A stretch of 25,107 nucleotides of DNA from a virus. The position numbers and the translations under genes were made by a program. Every line of letters begins with the position of its first letter. The first letter of the stretch is position 1. The stretch covers positions 1-25,107 of the IMG/VR virus record IMGVR_UViG_3300044955_000198; one strand, written 5' to 3'. This document shows positions 13,856 through 20,781 of this stretch, piece by piece. Below the pieces are notes generated by a model. The model ran no database searches. It saw nothing but the letters and a program-made list of their open reading frames with translations, and was not told where the DNA came from.

Positions 13856-14140
13856 CTTGCCCACCTGTGAACTGGACATGATCACGACGGTTTCGGTGGC
13901 GGCATCAGAGACCGCTTCCATGATCCCACGCTGGTATTCCGCGCGGCTCGTGCGCCACTGGCCCGGCTCGGCGCTGGCCTCAGAGCTCAGACGGCGGTTC
14001 TGGTCTGCCCAATCGCTGATCGTCAGGTCCGGCGGCGGCTTCAGAACTGCCAGTGCCTTCGCCACTGTCCGTTTCAGGATTGGCGACCCCTTCAAGATCA
14101 ATGTCGGCTTCAAGTTCAATGTCTGGCTGCGCGAGATCAT
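13556..14140 (-). CDS. Large terminase, N-terminal ORF: N-extein plus intein N-part
   Basis: This 194-residue ORF has about 95 residues of terminase. They include LKPPPDLTISDWADQNRRLS, SEASAEPGQWRTSRAEYQRG, and the Walker A start MSSSQVGK. Intein sequence follows from Ala96: ALALDTPLATPTGWTTMADV (block A), the RCYRVRFSDGSSIIADADHL strand region (block B, His160) and Trp162. The last 14 residues (HDDPPGGPDDEGDC) lie past the frame change and have no intein likeness. It overlaps the next ORF by 44 bases. The start is uncertain: ATG 14140 overlaps the small terminase by 161 bases, while a GTG at 14065 would give a more usual GpA N-terminus. The GpA exteins add up to about 657 residues, close to lambda gpA (641). 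Confidence 0.85.
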   Translation of the reverse strand: MISRSQTLNLKPTLILKGSPILKRTVAKALAVLKPPPDLTISDWADQNRRLSSEASAEPGQWRTSRAEYQRGIMEAVSDAATETVVIMSSSQVGKALALDTPLATPTGWTTMADVQVGDILFDETGAPCRVTGATDVMLNRRCYRVRFSDGSSIIADADHLWAVDSDTPVRAQDAMRDLFHDDPPGGPDDEGDC

Positions 14141-14576
14141 CGAGCACCTCGCGGATCGCAGTGCGGATCAGGGTCCGGGTATCTCCGACGGTGGGTTGGT
14201 CAAAGGCCTGTGGCGCCAGCCGATCCGGCAGCGCCAAAAGGCGGGTTCTCAGAAGCGCAAGCACGGCGATCCAGGCTGCCTCAATCTGGTCCGCTGCGAT
14301 CAGCGAGTGGCGCTTTTCCTCGGCTTCCATTTCAGCGAGGTTCGCCCGCGCTCGGATGAACCGCGCACGTTCGGCGGCATAGTCTGGCGCACCGGCCTGC
14401 GCCTTGACGGCCTGGTCGCGCAGATAGCGGACATAGCCGCGCACAGAGCCGATCAGGTCATACTGCCCACGCTCGGCCTTTGGGATCACACCCTCGCGGC
14501 TCAGTTGCTGCACCCGCCGTTCCGAGAGATCGAGGAGTCGCGAGATGACGCTGATGGGTTGGGTGGCGTTTGACAT
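13980..14576 (-). CDS. Terminase small subunit, Nu1-like
   Basis: The product is 198 residues from the ATG at 14576 with a strong AGGGGGGAG ribosome site; the longer frame to 14693 lacks support. Residues 1-50 form a winged HTH resembling lambda Nu1: ISVISRLLDLSERRVQQLSR, EGVIPKAERGQYDLIGSVRG. Next come YVRYLRDQ, a long helix (ERARFIRARANLAEMEAEEKRHS) and DQIEAAWIAVLALLRTRLLALP, also as in Nu1. The C-terminal 50 residues are acidic and look disordered. The protein should bind the cos or pac DNA and recruit the large subunit. Its 3' part overlaps the terminase N ORF. Confidence 0.88.
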   Translation of the reverse strand: MSNATQPISVISRLLDLSERRVQQLSREGVIPKAERGQYDLIGSVRGYVRYLRDQAVKAQAGAPDYAAERARFIRARANLAEMEAEEKRHSLIAADQIEAAWIAVLALLRTRLLALPDRLAPQAFDQPTVGDTRTLIRTAIREVLDDLAQPDIELEADIDLEGVANPETDSGEGTGSSEAAAGPDDQRLGRPEPPSEL

Positions 14577-14603
14577 AGTGCGCTCCCCCCTCCCCTCAAC
14601 ACG

Positions 14604-14659
14604 ATGACACCCAGAGGAAAAACATGTGTCATTGCGGTGACTCTTGACGCGGACGTCAA
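14604..14659. repeat. Two inverted repeats in the small-terminase leader
   Basis: ATGACAC (14604-14610) pairs with GTGTCAT (14626-14632), and TTGACG (14644-14649) pairs with CGTCAA (14654-14659). Both lie within 85 bases upstream of the small terminase ATG. Because lambda cos lies in the same place, they could be terminase or IHF-like binding sites. The alternative is simple mRNA structure in the leader. Confidence 0.4.
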
Positions 14660-14703
14660 CCCCACGCCTTGCCCCCGGAAAGCCAAACATCAAAGCTTAT
14701 TCA

Positions 14704-14798
14704 CGAGGATTCGCCTGTATGAACCCTCGCTCCATGACGCCTCTCTGCTCGGCGTCATGTGCCTCACAACTGGGCCAGCCATGTGCTGGCCCTTTTTT
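14704..14798 (+). ncRNA. Candidate structured small RNA ending in an intrinsic terminator (plus strand)
   Basis: Three consecutive stems occur without a coding sequence. The first is CGAGG..TTC / GAA..CCTCG (14704-14729). The second is CATGACGCC / GGCGTCATG, 9-base arms and 9-base loop (14733-14759). The third is GGGCCAGC / GCTGGCCC with loop CATGT (14772-14792), followed by six T (14793-14798). The T-tract exists only for the plus strand, so it terminates a plus-strand transcript, although no plus gene precedes it. A transcript here would be antisense to the leader between the HTH gene and the small terminase. A promoter is not obvious (TTGCCC at 14669, weak TATTCA at 14698). It could alternatively be part of a cos/pac region. 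Confidence 0.4.
14772..14798 (+). terminator. Rho-independent terminator, plus-strand orientation
   Basis: An 8-bp GC-rich stem GGGCCAGC/GCTGGCCC with a 5-base loop is followed directly by TTTTTT. The T-tract overlaps the stop codon of the minus-strand gene ending at 14797. On the minus strand the stem is preceded by A6 and not followed by T, so orientation is plus. Confidence 0.7.
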
Positions 14799-15180
14799 AT
14801 CCGCCCGCCTTTAAAGCAGCGCGGATTTGCGCTTGGCTGAGCCCAAATTGGCGCGACAAAACAGCTGGCTTAACCCCGGCCTTTACAGAAGCTTGGATCA
14901 GGTTGATCTGGGATTGCGTTAAGCCCTCAACTTTTTGAGCTGGCTTCCGCTTGGGCTGTGCGGGCTCCATTAGAGGCTTTGCCATCAAAGAATTCCGGCG
15001 ATCCAACTCAGCCGTCACAGCACGCGAAAGCGCTGAAAGCTCCCCATCGGAGAGATATTTGAGCGCCACATCAAGATCATGGGGCAACATACGCCGCTCA
15101 GGAGAGCGTGTATCCTCTACATTAGCGGCCGCCTTGGCGGCATCTAAAAGCGGTGTATCTTGCGACTGCGTTTTGGACAT
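14797..15180 (-). CDS. Small phage protein with C-terminal HTH-like segment, unknown function
   Basis: The product is 127 residues from the ATG at 15180 (MSKTQSQDTPLLDAAKAAAN). It has a charged helical middle (DLDVALKYLSDGELSALSRA) with a basic linker (PAQPKRKPAQK). The C-terminal 40 residues read LTQSQINLIQASVKAGVKPA then VLSRQFGLSQAQIRAALKAG, the pattern of a Hin/resolvase-type homeodomain-like HTH. It may bind DNA near the packaging leader or regulate late genes; no specific family is recognised. It overlaps the preceding membrane protein gene by 59 bases. No strong ribosome site is seen, so translation may depend on coupling. Confidence 0.6.
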   Translation of the reverse strand: MSKTQSQDTPLLDAAKAAANVEDTRSPERRMLPHDLDVALKYLSDGELSALSRAVTAELDRRNSLMAKPLMEPAQPKRKPAQKVEGLTQSQINLIQASVKAGVKPAVLSRQFGLSQAQIRAALKAGG

Positions 15181-15418
15181 AAGGCAAACTATCGCCGACT
15201 CCACGACGCGCAGCAAGCTGGTTAAATAGCCGCCGCAGAGCGAACGATCGCAACAGGCTGACGATCGTGAAGATCCCGCCCATAGCAAGATTTTGTCCCA
15301 ACGTTGTTTGCAGCCCAAAGATCGGAAAGATCAGGATCTGCGTCACAACCGCGACGCCATAGCCGACGATCACGTTGGTGATCGCCTCGACCAGAGACAT
15401 GAGGCGGGACTGGTTCAT
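15122..15418 (-). CDS. Small membrane protein, DUF7220-like
   Basis: This 98-residue protein starts MNQSRLMSLVEAITNVIVGY. It has two hydrophobic segments, about residues 13-36 (NVIVGYGVAVVTQILIFPIF) and 42-57 (NLAMGGIFTIVSLLRS), followed by FALRRLFNQL. This two-helix pattern, with the polar N-terminus SRLMSLVEA, matches the DUF7220-type membrane proteins common in alphaproteobacterial phages. Function is unknown. A holin-like role is conceivable from size and position near the end of the non-structural genes, but nothing proves it. Its ATG overlaps the methyltransferase stop (ATGA). Confidence 0.7.
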   Translation of the reverse strand: MNQSRLMSLVEAITNVIVGYGVAVVTQILIFPIFGLQTTLGQNLAMGGIFTIVSLLRSFALRRLFNQLAARRGVGDSLPYVQNAVARYTAFRCRQGGR

Positions 15419-16647
15419 GCAGCCGCGCGCTCAGGTTTCAGGGCATCGAAGGTCATCTCGCCACCCTCAAGCACTGCCTCTTTGCCCGTGAATTTCTGCC
15501 AGCGTTGGACGGCTACATCGATATAAGCCGGGTTCAGCTCGATCCCGAGACAAACGCGGCCCGTGGTCTCGGCTGCGATCAGCGTCGTTCCTGATCCCAT
15601 GAAGGGTTCATAGACCGCCTGCCCGGGGCTCGAGTTGTTTAGGATAGGCCGTCGCATGCATTCCACGGGCTTCTGCGTCCCGTGAACGGTTTTTTCGTCT
15701 TGGTCCTTGTTTGCAATATACCAGAGCGTTGTCTGCTTGCGATCACCCGCCCAATGGCCTTTGCCGGTCTTTTTGACAGCGTACCAGGCCGGTTCATGCT
15801 GCCAGTGATAATCTCCACGGCTCAGAACCAACCGTTCTTTGGCCCAGATGATCTGCGACCGGATGGTGAAGCCTGCGACCTCGAGACTTTCGGCGACTGT
15901 GGCTGCATGCAAGGCGCCATGCCAGACGTAGGCGACGTCGCCGGGAAACAGCCCCCAGGCTTCGCGCCAGTCGGCCCGGTCATCATTCAGCACCTTGCCG
16001 GTGCGCTTAGTCTTGGCGGCGCCCGCTTGGTTGCGCCAGCTCGGGTCATATTCAACACCGTATGGAGGATCTGTCGCCATAAGGAGGGGTGTTATCCCGT
16101 TCAAGACGCGCTCTACATCCGTGGCGACGGTGCTGTCGCCGCAGAGCAGCCGGTGGTTGCCGAGGATCCAGAGATCGCCGGGGCGGCTGATCGGAGCCTC
16201 GGGAGTTTCCGGCACATCTTCCTCACCCTCTTGGGGACCGGCGCCGTCCTCAAGGCTGGACATCAGTGCGTTGAGTTCATCGTCGGTGAAGCCCGTCAGG
16301 CCAAGGTCGAACTCCGCCTCCAGCAGGTCAGCCATCTCAAGGTTAAGCAGGTCCTTGTCCCACTCCGCGTTTTCGCTGGAGCGGTTGTCCATGATCCGGA
16401 AGGCCCGCGCCTGCGCCTCGCTCAGCCCCTTGGCCACATGCACCGGCGCGGTCTTGAAGCCGAGCTTGCGCGCAGCCTCGAGCCGCGTGTGCCCGGCCAG
16501 CACAACCATCGCCTCGTCCACGACAATCGGCTGGCGCCAGCCGAATTCCTGGATCGATGCCGCGACCGTGGCAATCGCCTCGGCGTTGTTCCGCGGGTTG
16601 CGCGCATAGGGAATGATCTGCTCAAGCGGCAGGTCGACAACGTCCAT
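15415..16647 (-). CDS. ParB-like domain fused to DNA methyltransferase (N6-adenine/N4-cytosine type)
   Basis: This 410-residue protein has an N-terminal ParB/Srx-like domain at about 1-95 (LPLEQIIPYARNPRNNAEAI, LAGHTRLEAARKLG, RIMDNRSSEN). An acidic linker follows (130-150), then a DNA methyltransferase at about 155-400 beginning GDLWILGNHRLLCGDS. The catalytic DPPY is at 193-196 and the S-adenosylmethionine motif FMGSG at 349-353, the beta-class order. The target recognition part lies between. Such fusions are common in phages and probably protect phage DNA from host restriction or mark it; the target site cannot be read from the sequence. AAGGA lies seven bases before the ATG. The upstream gap carries unusual repeats. 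Confidence 0.92.
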   Translation of the reverse strand: MDVVDLPLEQIIPYARNPRNNAEAIATVAASIQEFGWRQPIVVDEAMVVLAGHTRLEAARKLGFKTAPVHVAKGLSEAQARAFRIMDNRSSENAEWDKDLLNLEMADLLEAEFDLGLTGFTDDELNALMSSLEDGAGPQEGEEDVPETPEAPISRPGDLWILGNHRLLCGDSTVATDVERVLNGITPLLMATDPPYGVEYDPSWRNQAGAAKTKRTGKVLNDDRADWREAWGLFPGDVAYVWHGALHAATVAESLEVAGFTIRSQIIWAKERLVLSRGDYHWQHEPAWYAVKKTGKGHWAGDRKQTTLWYIANKDQDEKTVHGTQKPVECMRRPILNNSSPGQAVYEPFMGSGTTLIAAETTGRVCLGIELNPAYIDVAVQRWQKFTGKEAVLEGGEMTFDALKPERAAA

Positions 16648-16670
16648 GGGAATGTCCTTGAATTTGGCCC

Positions 16671-16794
16671 GAAACGAAACGGGGTCAGCGCGCGAAACGA
16701 AATGGGGTCAGACCCCCGTTTCGTTTCAAAGGGGTTTTACGAGCCTTCAGGCCCAGTGTTTATTGGGGTTCGCGTCAAAACGAAACGAAACGGG
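16671..16794. repeat. GAAACGAAAC repeat cluster with a large inverted repeat
   Basis: The motif GAAACGAAAYGGG occurs on the plus strand at 16671-16683, 16694-16706 and 16782-16794, and inverted at 16715-16727. The first two copies extend to GAAACGAAAYGGGGTCAG. Copies two and the inverted copy form an almost perfect inverted repeat (16694-16727): GAAACGAAATGGGGTC and GACCCCCGTTTCGTTTC share the central bases, with one extra C in the right arm. It starts 24 bases upstream of the methyltransferase ATG. Confidence 0.75.
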
Positions 16795-16943
16795 TGTTTT
16801 TGCCGGTGTCACTGGGAAACCCTCGCGCCCAGCCCCCCCGTATACGTTTACGGTCAGGAGGACCCGTGAAATCAGTGTGTTAGCGGATCCGATCCCAACT
16901 GGACCCTTAGCCGAAACCCGAAAGCCAGTACGGTATCCAACAC

Positions 16944-16981
16944 GAAAAACGGGGAGAGCCGTCTTCCAACGCACTCTCCCC
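16944..16981 (-). terminator. Rho-independent terminator of the replication operon
   Basis: On the minus strand GGGGAGAG (16981-16974) pairs with CTCTCCCC (16958-16951) across a 15-base loop, followed by GTTTTTCG. It lies 72 bases after the DUF6362 stop and ends the right-hand operon. On the plus strand no T-tract follows. Confidence 0.7.
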
Positions 16982-17052
16982 ATCATGCCTTACGGATAGC
17001 ATGGAAATGTTGCATGTGTCGAACACAAAAGTGTTGCAACACATTGGAGTCA

Positions 17053-17433
17053 CTAGGCATTCAGCCGAGACGCGATCTTGGTGAGCGCCAGTTGCCAGCG
17101 CCGCCACGCTGTCGTGCGATCGCATCCCAACTCCCCACTGATCTGCTTCCATGGCACACGGGCGGCGCGCGACCAAACGAGCTTGCGCTCGGCCTCCTCA
17201 ATCCAGAGCACCCAGTCGAAGGTCTGCTCCAGTCGGGTTATAGCGGCAGCCGACGGCCAAACCCGCATGGGCTGGGGCTCCATCGCCGCGACCTCACGCG
17301 CAGACCGCACGATGTCGGGCCAAGCGTTGAAATAGCCACGCGCCTTCACGGGTGGCAGCTTGCGCAGGGTGCGGAACGCCTCCTCGAAGTGATCGGCGAC
17401 GTCGTCGGCGGTCCAGGTCTTCTTCTCACCCAT
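17053..17433 (-). CDS. DUF6362 family phage protein, HTH-like
   Basis: The product is 126 residues from the ATG at 17433, which has GGAGGTG at good spacing; an upstream extension to 17496 overlaps the neighbouring gene. It begins MGEKKTWTADDVADHFEEAF. The C-terminal half reads RLEQTFDWVLWIEEAERKLV, WSRAARVPWKQISGELGCDR and TTAWRRWQLALTKIASRLNA. This is a strong match to the DUF6362 pattern, and the end looks like an HTH (WKQISGELGCDRTTAWRRW). It could be a DNA-binding regulator, possibly of late genes, but the function is unproven. It is the last gene before the terminator. Confidence 0.85.
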   Translation of the reverse strand: MGEKKTWTADDVADHFEEAFRTLRKLPPVKARGYFNAWPDIVRSAREVAAMEPQPMRVWPSAAAITRLEQTFDWVLWIEEAERKLVWSRAARVPWKQISGELGCDRTTAWRRWQLALTKIASRLNA

Positions 17434-17623
17434 GGCGCACCTCCCCCGCAGAGCGCGGCCCGTAGAGTTTCGCACCCAGCTGCTCGAGCAATTCACGCTC
17501 GGGCCAGGTCAGGCGGTGATCATCGAGCGACACTGCGAGGACGCCCTGTTCCCGCCAACCATCGCGTTTGACCTCTTCGGGCGACCGGCGTTGACCGCCA
17601 TAGCCTTTTGGAAAGTAGCTCAT
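17426..17623 (-). CDS. Small phage protein of unknown function (65 residues)
   Basis: The protein reads MSYFPKGYGGQRRSPEEVKR, then DGWREQGVLAVSLDDHRLTW, then PERELLEQLGAKLYGP. It is charged, soluble and shows no membrane segment or known motif. Its start overlaps the RuvC-like stop (ATGA at 17620-17623) and its end overlaps the DUF6362 start by eight bases, so it is an integral part of the operon. The phrase 'LDDHRLTWPERELLEQLG' recurs in small proteins next to DUF6362 genes as far as I recall, but I cannot name a family. Confidence 0.75.
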   Translation of the reverse strand: MSYFPKGYGGQRRSPEEVKRDGWREQGVLAVSLDDHRLTWPERELLEQLGAKLYGPRSAGEVRHG

Positions 17624-18108
17624 GCGACACCTCCCCGGGTTTCGATGGCCCAGTGCAGGATGGCGATGGCGTCGGCCTCATTGTCGTCGGCCGGGCTGAA
17701 GCCACGAGCACGGGCGGCATCTACCATCGCCTGCTTAGGCGCATTGCCTTTGCCGGTCGCATGGCGCTTGATCGTTCCGACCGGCACACCCTCATACGGA
17801 ATGCCCCTGAGTTCGGCCCAGCTGGTCAGCGAGGCCATGAGGCCGCCGTAGACATGTGCCGCGTCGGTACCAGCATGCCGTCGGACTTCCTCGAACCAGA
17901 TCGCCGCGATCGGACCGCTGAGCCGATCCAGTTCGGTCAACCAGTTAGTGAAGCGCAGATAGCGCATCCCGCCACCATCGTAGCGGCCGGGTTTGAACGA
18001 GGTTGTGCCGCTGGCGATCAGGCCATCAAAGCTCCGCATTGCCCAGCCTGCCGTGGTTCCGAGATCGAGCGCAAGTATGCTGCACGCCTGTTCTTGTGAT
18101 TGGGTCAT
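17620..18108 (-). CDS. RuvC-like Holliday junction resolvase
   Basis: This 162-residue protein has an RNase H-like fold pattern. ILALDLGTTAGWA carries the first catalytic Asp (D15), IAAIWFEEVRRH the second acidic pair (E73/E74), and SPADDNEADAIAIL the last cluster (D141-D146). The order matches RuvC, and the size is near the 170 usual for the family. It should cut branched DNA from replication and recombination before packaging. AGGAGG lies six bases before the ATG. The stop overlaps the next start (ATGA). The gene opens the distal part of the replication operon after an AT-rich gap. Confidence 0.87.
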   Translation of the reverse strand: MTQSQEQACSILALDLGTTAGWAMRSFDGLIASGTTSFKPGRYDGGGMRYLRFTNWLTELDRLSGPIAAIWFEEVRRHAGTDAAHVYGGLMASLTSWAELRGIPYEGVPVGTIKRHATGKGNAPKQAMVDAARARGFSPADDNEADAIAILHWAIETRGGVA

Positions 18109-18456
18109 GACGACCTCCTCTTCGTTTTGATGAGCTCGGCGAGAGAGCTGGCCGGTGAAGGCTGCGGTCTCGCCAGGCCCCGAAGTGTGGTCTGGTCATG
18201 TCAGGTGCTGGGCGGTCAGGCCGCCCGGCGAATTCTTCTTGGGTTTCAAGGCAGCCCCGATGAAGGTTTGGAGCCGCTAACCCATTGCCCTGTCTATATA
18301 ATTAATAATTATTCAATTTTTAATTATTTATAGAGGGTGTGTGTATCTTTCTTATTAATCGCGCGCGTACACGTGAGGGGAATAGGTATCCCCTTGAAAG
18401 ATTGAAGGACGTGAAGCACCGCACCTTTCCGTTTGGTTTCCGTGCGTTAGACATCA
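18109..18456. other. 348-bp gap with AT-rich island; possible replication origin or promoter
   Basis: Bases 18291-18356 are very AT-rich in an otherwise GC-rich window and include the palindrome AATAATTATT and alternating A/T runs. Near them lie GGGGAATAGGTATCCCC (18377-18393, nearly symmetric) and a GC hairpin GGGCGG-TCAGG-CCGCCC (18210-18226). The gap lies between primase and resolvase genes. A possible 46-residue ORF covers its right third. The rest appears non-coding. The AT-rich part could be a DNA unwinding element or a promoter; no iteron array is seen. Confidence 0.45.
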
Positions 18457-18460
18457 TCAT
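18320..18460 (-). CDS. Possible small basic protein coupled to the primase gene
   Basis: This 46-residue ORF starts with three consecutive ATGs (18460, 18457, 18454). The first overlaps the primase stop as ATGA, with AAGGA just upstream. The product is MMMSNARKPNGKVRCFTSFN followed by LSRGYLFPSRVRARLIRKIH; it is basic and shows no known motif. The coupling and ribosome site favour expression, but its composition follows the AT-rich island at its end, so it may be fortuitous. Confidence 0.3.
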   Translation of the reverse strand: MMMSNARKPNGKVRCFTSFNLSRGYLFPSRVRARLIRKIHTPSINN

Positions 18461-20781
18461 GGTTCCTTCTGAGTGATTTTTCGGCCTGAAGGATCCCGCC
18501 ACGTTCCCTTCCAGCGAGCCAGCCGATAGACCATAGCTTGCTTGGTCGATGATCCCCGCATGCCGGTTGTAACATCCCCGCTCTCTATCAGGGTCAGCAA
18601 AATCTCGTCGCGGTCACGGGATTTCAGCCACTGGGAGGCGCGCGTGATCTCGGACTTTGTGATCCCCTTGACCCCGGCCGCGCGGATGATCTCCTTCAGC
18701 CGTTTCAGATACGTCTCGGTCTCGGTGTCAGCCACATGGCGCTCGACGGCCTCCATGGTACTGCTTGCGAAATGGCGCACGAAGCCGATGGCCCAGTCCG
18801 CCGCCATGAGGTCGATCTCGGGCTGCGTAGGGTTGCGTCCTACAGCCACGATCAGCGCGAGCTTCAAGGCATTCTCGCCGATGCGCGCTAGGATGGCAGT
18901 GAAGGCCGTGCCCCTTGCTGCCCGCAACTCCTCCGTCAACTCGGCGCTCAACGCCCTGAACCGCGCCCTGGCATCCTCGGTCATCGGCACGATGGTGGGA
19001 TTCACGGCCGTGTTCTGGTCCGCGGTCTTGCCCGTGAGGTTGCCGCTCTGGAGCCCACCACCAGCAACCACGTGTTGCAGACCCTGGATCAACGCAGGCG
19101 GCGCCTGCCGGATGCCGACAGCGAGGTTTTCGTCGGGGTAATCCTCATCGCTCGGCAGGATCAGGAAGCGGGCTAGCGAGCCGTCCACCACGTTCGCCCC
19201 CTGCAGCGCGCCCCAGAAATGCAAAGGTGTCGTCGTGCCGTAGACGCACAGACAGGGCTGGACGATGTCCCGCCGCTCGTTAGATCCATCACGGTTGGCG
19301 TATTCAGCGCCGAGGAAGATCCCGCCAGCCGCCGTGTAGAGCTCGGTCATGTTGTCGAGGATCTCGGTGATGTGGCGCGGGCTGCGTTTCCGATCGGCCG
19401 CTGCCGACAGGAACATCCCGAACTCATCGATCTGAAACAGGGTTGCCGCCTGGCGATGCAACGCGGTCAAAAGCCCTGCGCCGGAGGCGATTTTGTTCCC
19501 GCCGAGGTGATGGGACAGCCCCGCCTCAAAGAACACTTCGTTGATGATTTCCCGCGCGTGGTTCTTGCCTGATCCACTGTCCGCGATGCCCACGATATAG
19601 AGGTTCGAGCGCAAATTGCTCTCGGTCCGGTATTGCCGCCCCATCAACGCGCCGATGGCGCAGAGACTTGCCCCGAGCGATAAAAGCGGCTGCGGGCGCC
19701 GAGCCGTCGACAGCATGTAGTCGGTCAGATTGCCAACGAGCCCTTCTGGGATCACGAGGGAGAACGGCTGATTAGCGGGCTCTTGGGCTGCGTCCCCATC
19801 ATGCGCATCAAGCTTGGAGAGCAGCCCGGCCGCCGGATGGTCGCCCTCGTCGCCCAGACTGCCATCGAGGCGCAGGGATGCGTCCGGCTGCCAGCCGCGC
19901 TCCATGGCGAGGTGATAGATCGTACCCGCGCCGATCCGATCGGGTTTGAAGCTCGCCCAGGCCTTGGCCGTGGCCGCCGGCACATCCTTTGCAGCCTGCG
20001 CCGACCATTCGGCGAAAAGATCAGCGCCGGCCTCGCCGAGCGCGCCCTTCAGCGCCATGCCAATCCGCATCCAGCTGTCATAGTCGAGCTCTTCATTCGG
20101 CAGCCAATCCAGCGCCGCCTCGATTGCGGGCAATGTCCCGACCTGGCTGTGGGCACGCTGATGCTCCATAGCCGACGCTGTAGCACCGAGACCACGCTGG
20201 CGCAGGGTGTGTGGCAACAGCGCATAGGCCTCGTCCACGAAAGCTGTCGCAGCCTCGGCGGTGATCTCTGGAAGATCCGAGATATCGAGATCAGCGAGCC
20301 CCTCCTCGGGCCAGGAATAGGGCGCGCCTGTATCCGGATGATCGGCGTAGGCCAGGAACTGCTGCCCGAGACACAGGACCTCCAGTGGATGGCGCTTGAT
20401 CCCCCGGAAGGGCTCGGCCGTGCGGTAGATCAGCATGCGCTTCGGGGCACGGCCAATCCGCAGCGCGGGGGTATCGCCGAAACGCTCGCGCGCCAGTTTC
20501 TCGATGCGCAGCGCCAGCTCGGCGTCCTCGGCAATGTCGATATCCACCGCCGCAACCGCGCCGCCGACGATACCGATGCCGCAATCAAGCCAGCCCGACC
20601 AGGTCGCCACCTCGACCTCGGTGGTCGGCCGCTCGGCATGACGGTTCCATTCCGGATAATCGGCCCATGCCCCGCGCTTGAACTGCCCGGGCTTCTTGGT
20701 GCCTGGGGCGATCGGCAGGATGGCATAGCCGTTGGTGACGAGCCGTGCGCCGAAGCGCGCCATGTAGGACGTGTCGGTCAT
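18457..20781 (-). CDS. Primase-polymerase / DUF3987-type helicase, replication protein
   Basis: This 774-residue protein has three parts. Residues about 8-190 are a bifunctional primase/polymerase domain with VAAVDIDIAED (acidic D80/D82) and the preceding CGIGIVGG. Residues about 215-295 resemble PriCT (LDYDSWMRIGMALKGALGEA, then GTIYHLAMERGW). Residues about 340-650 are a P-loop ATPase with DSGSGKN at 401-407; the last residue is Asn rather than Ser/Thr, as seen in many DUF3987-like phage proteins. LFQIDEFGMFL is the likely Walker B. The C-terminus (GVKGITKSEITRASQWLKSR) looks like a winged helix. It probably primes and unwinds phage DNA. TAATG couples it to the DUF6511 stop, with GAGGTG ahead. 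Confidence 0.9.
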   Translation of the reverse strand: MTDTSYMARFGARLVTNGYAILPIAPGTKKPGQFKRGAWADYPEWNRHAERPTTEVEVATWSGWLDCGIGIVGGAVAAVDIDIAEDAELALRIEKLARERFGDTPALRIGRAPKRMLIYRTAEPFRGIKRHPLEVLCLGQQFLAYADHPDTGAPYSWPEEGLADLDISDLPEITAEAATAFVDEAYALLPHTLRQRGLGATASAMEHQRAHSQVGTLPAIEAALDWLPNEELDYDSWMRIGMALKGALGEAGADLFAEWSAQAAKDVPAATAKAWASFKPDRIGAGTIYHLAMERGWQPDASLRLDGSLGDEGDHPAAGLLSKLDAHDGDAAQEPANQPFSLVIPEGLVGNLTDYMLSTARRPQPLLSLGASLCAIGALMGRQYRTESNLRSNLYIVGIADSGSGKNHAREIINEVFFEAGLSHHLGGNKIASGAGLLTALHRQAATLFQIDEFGMFLSAAADRKRSPRHITEILDNMTELYTAAGGIFLGAEYANRDGSNERRDIVQPCLCVYGTTTPLHFWGALQGANVVDGSLARFLILPSDEDYPDENLAVGIRQAPPALIQGLQHVVAGGGLQSGNLTGKTADQNTAVNPTIVPMTEDARARFRALSAELTEELRAARGTAFTAILARIGENALKLALIVAVGRNPTQPEIDLMAADWAIGFVRHFASSTMEAVERHVADTETETYLKRLKEIIRAAGVKGITKSEITRASQWLKSRDRDEILLTLIESGDVTTGMRGSSTKQAMVYRLARWKGTWRDPSGRKITQKEP

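Larger units (their letters stand above)
16648..17052. other. 405-bp intergenic region with repeats, a terminator and palindromes
   Basis: No convincing gene is present here. From left to right it holds GAAACGAAAC-type repeats (16671-16794), a small palindromic pair CCGTA-N6-TACGG (16838-16853), the minus-strand terminator of the early operon (16944-16981), and a perfect 12-base palindrome GTGTTGCAACAC (17031-17042). A second TGTTGCA lies at 17009. It separates the replication operon from the methyltransferase and probably contains the promoter for the latter. Confidence 0.7.

Noticed and set aside
16671-16794. CRISPR array
   Set aside because: The copies are 13-18 bases, unevenly spaced, and one is inverted; no spacer-like regularity and no cas gene.
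18210-18226. GC hairpin GGGCGG-TCAGG-CCGCCC as terminator
   Set aside because: No T-tract follows on either strand; at most a leader structure.
18100-18333. Plus-strand ORF of 77 codons across the AT-rich gap
   Set aside because: No motif and no ribosome site; its composition just follows the GC to AT change.
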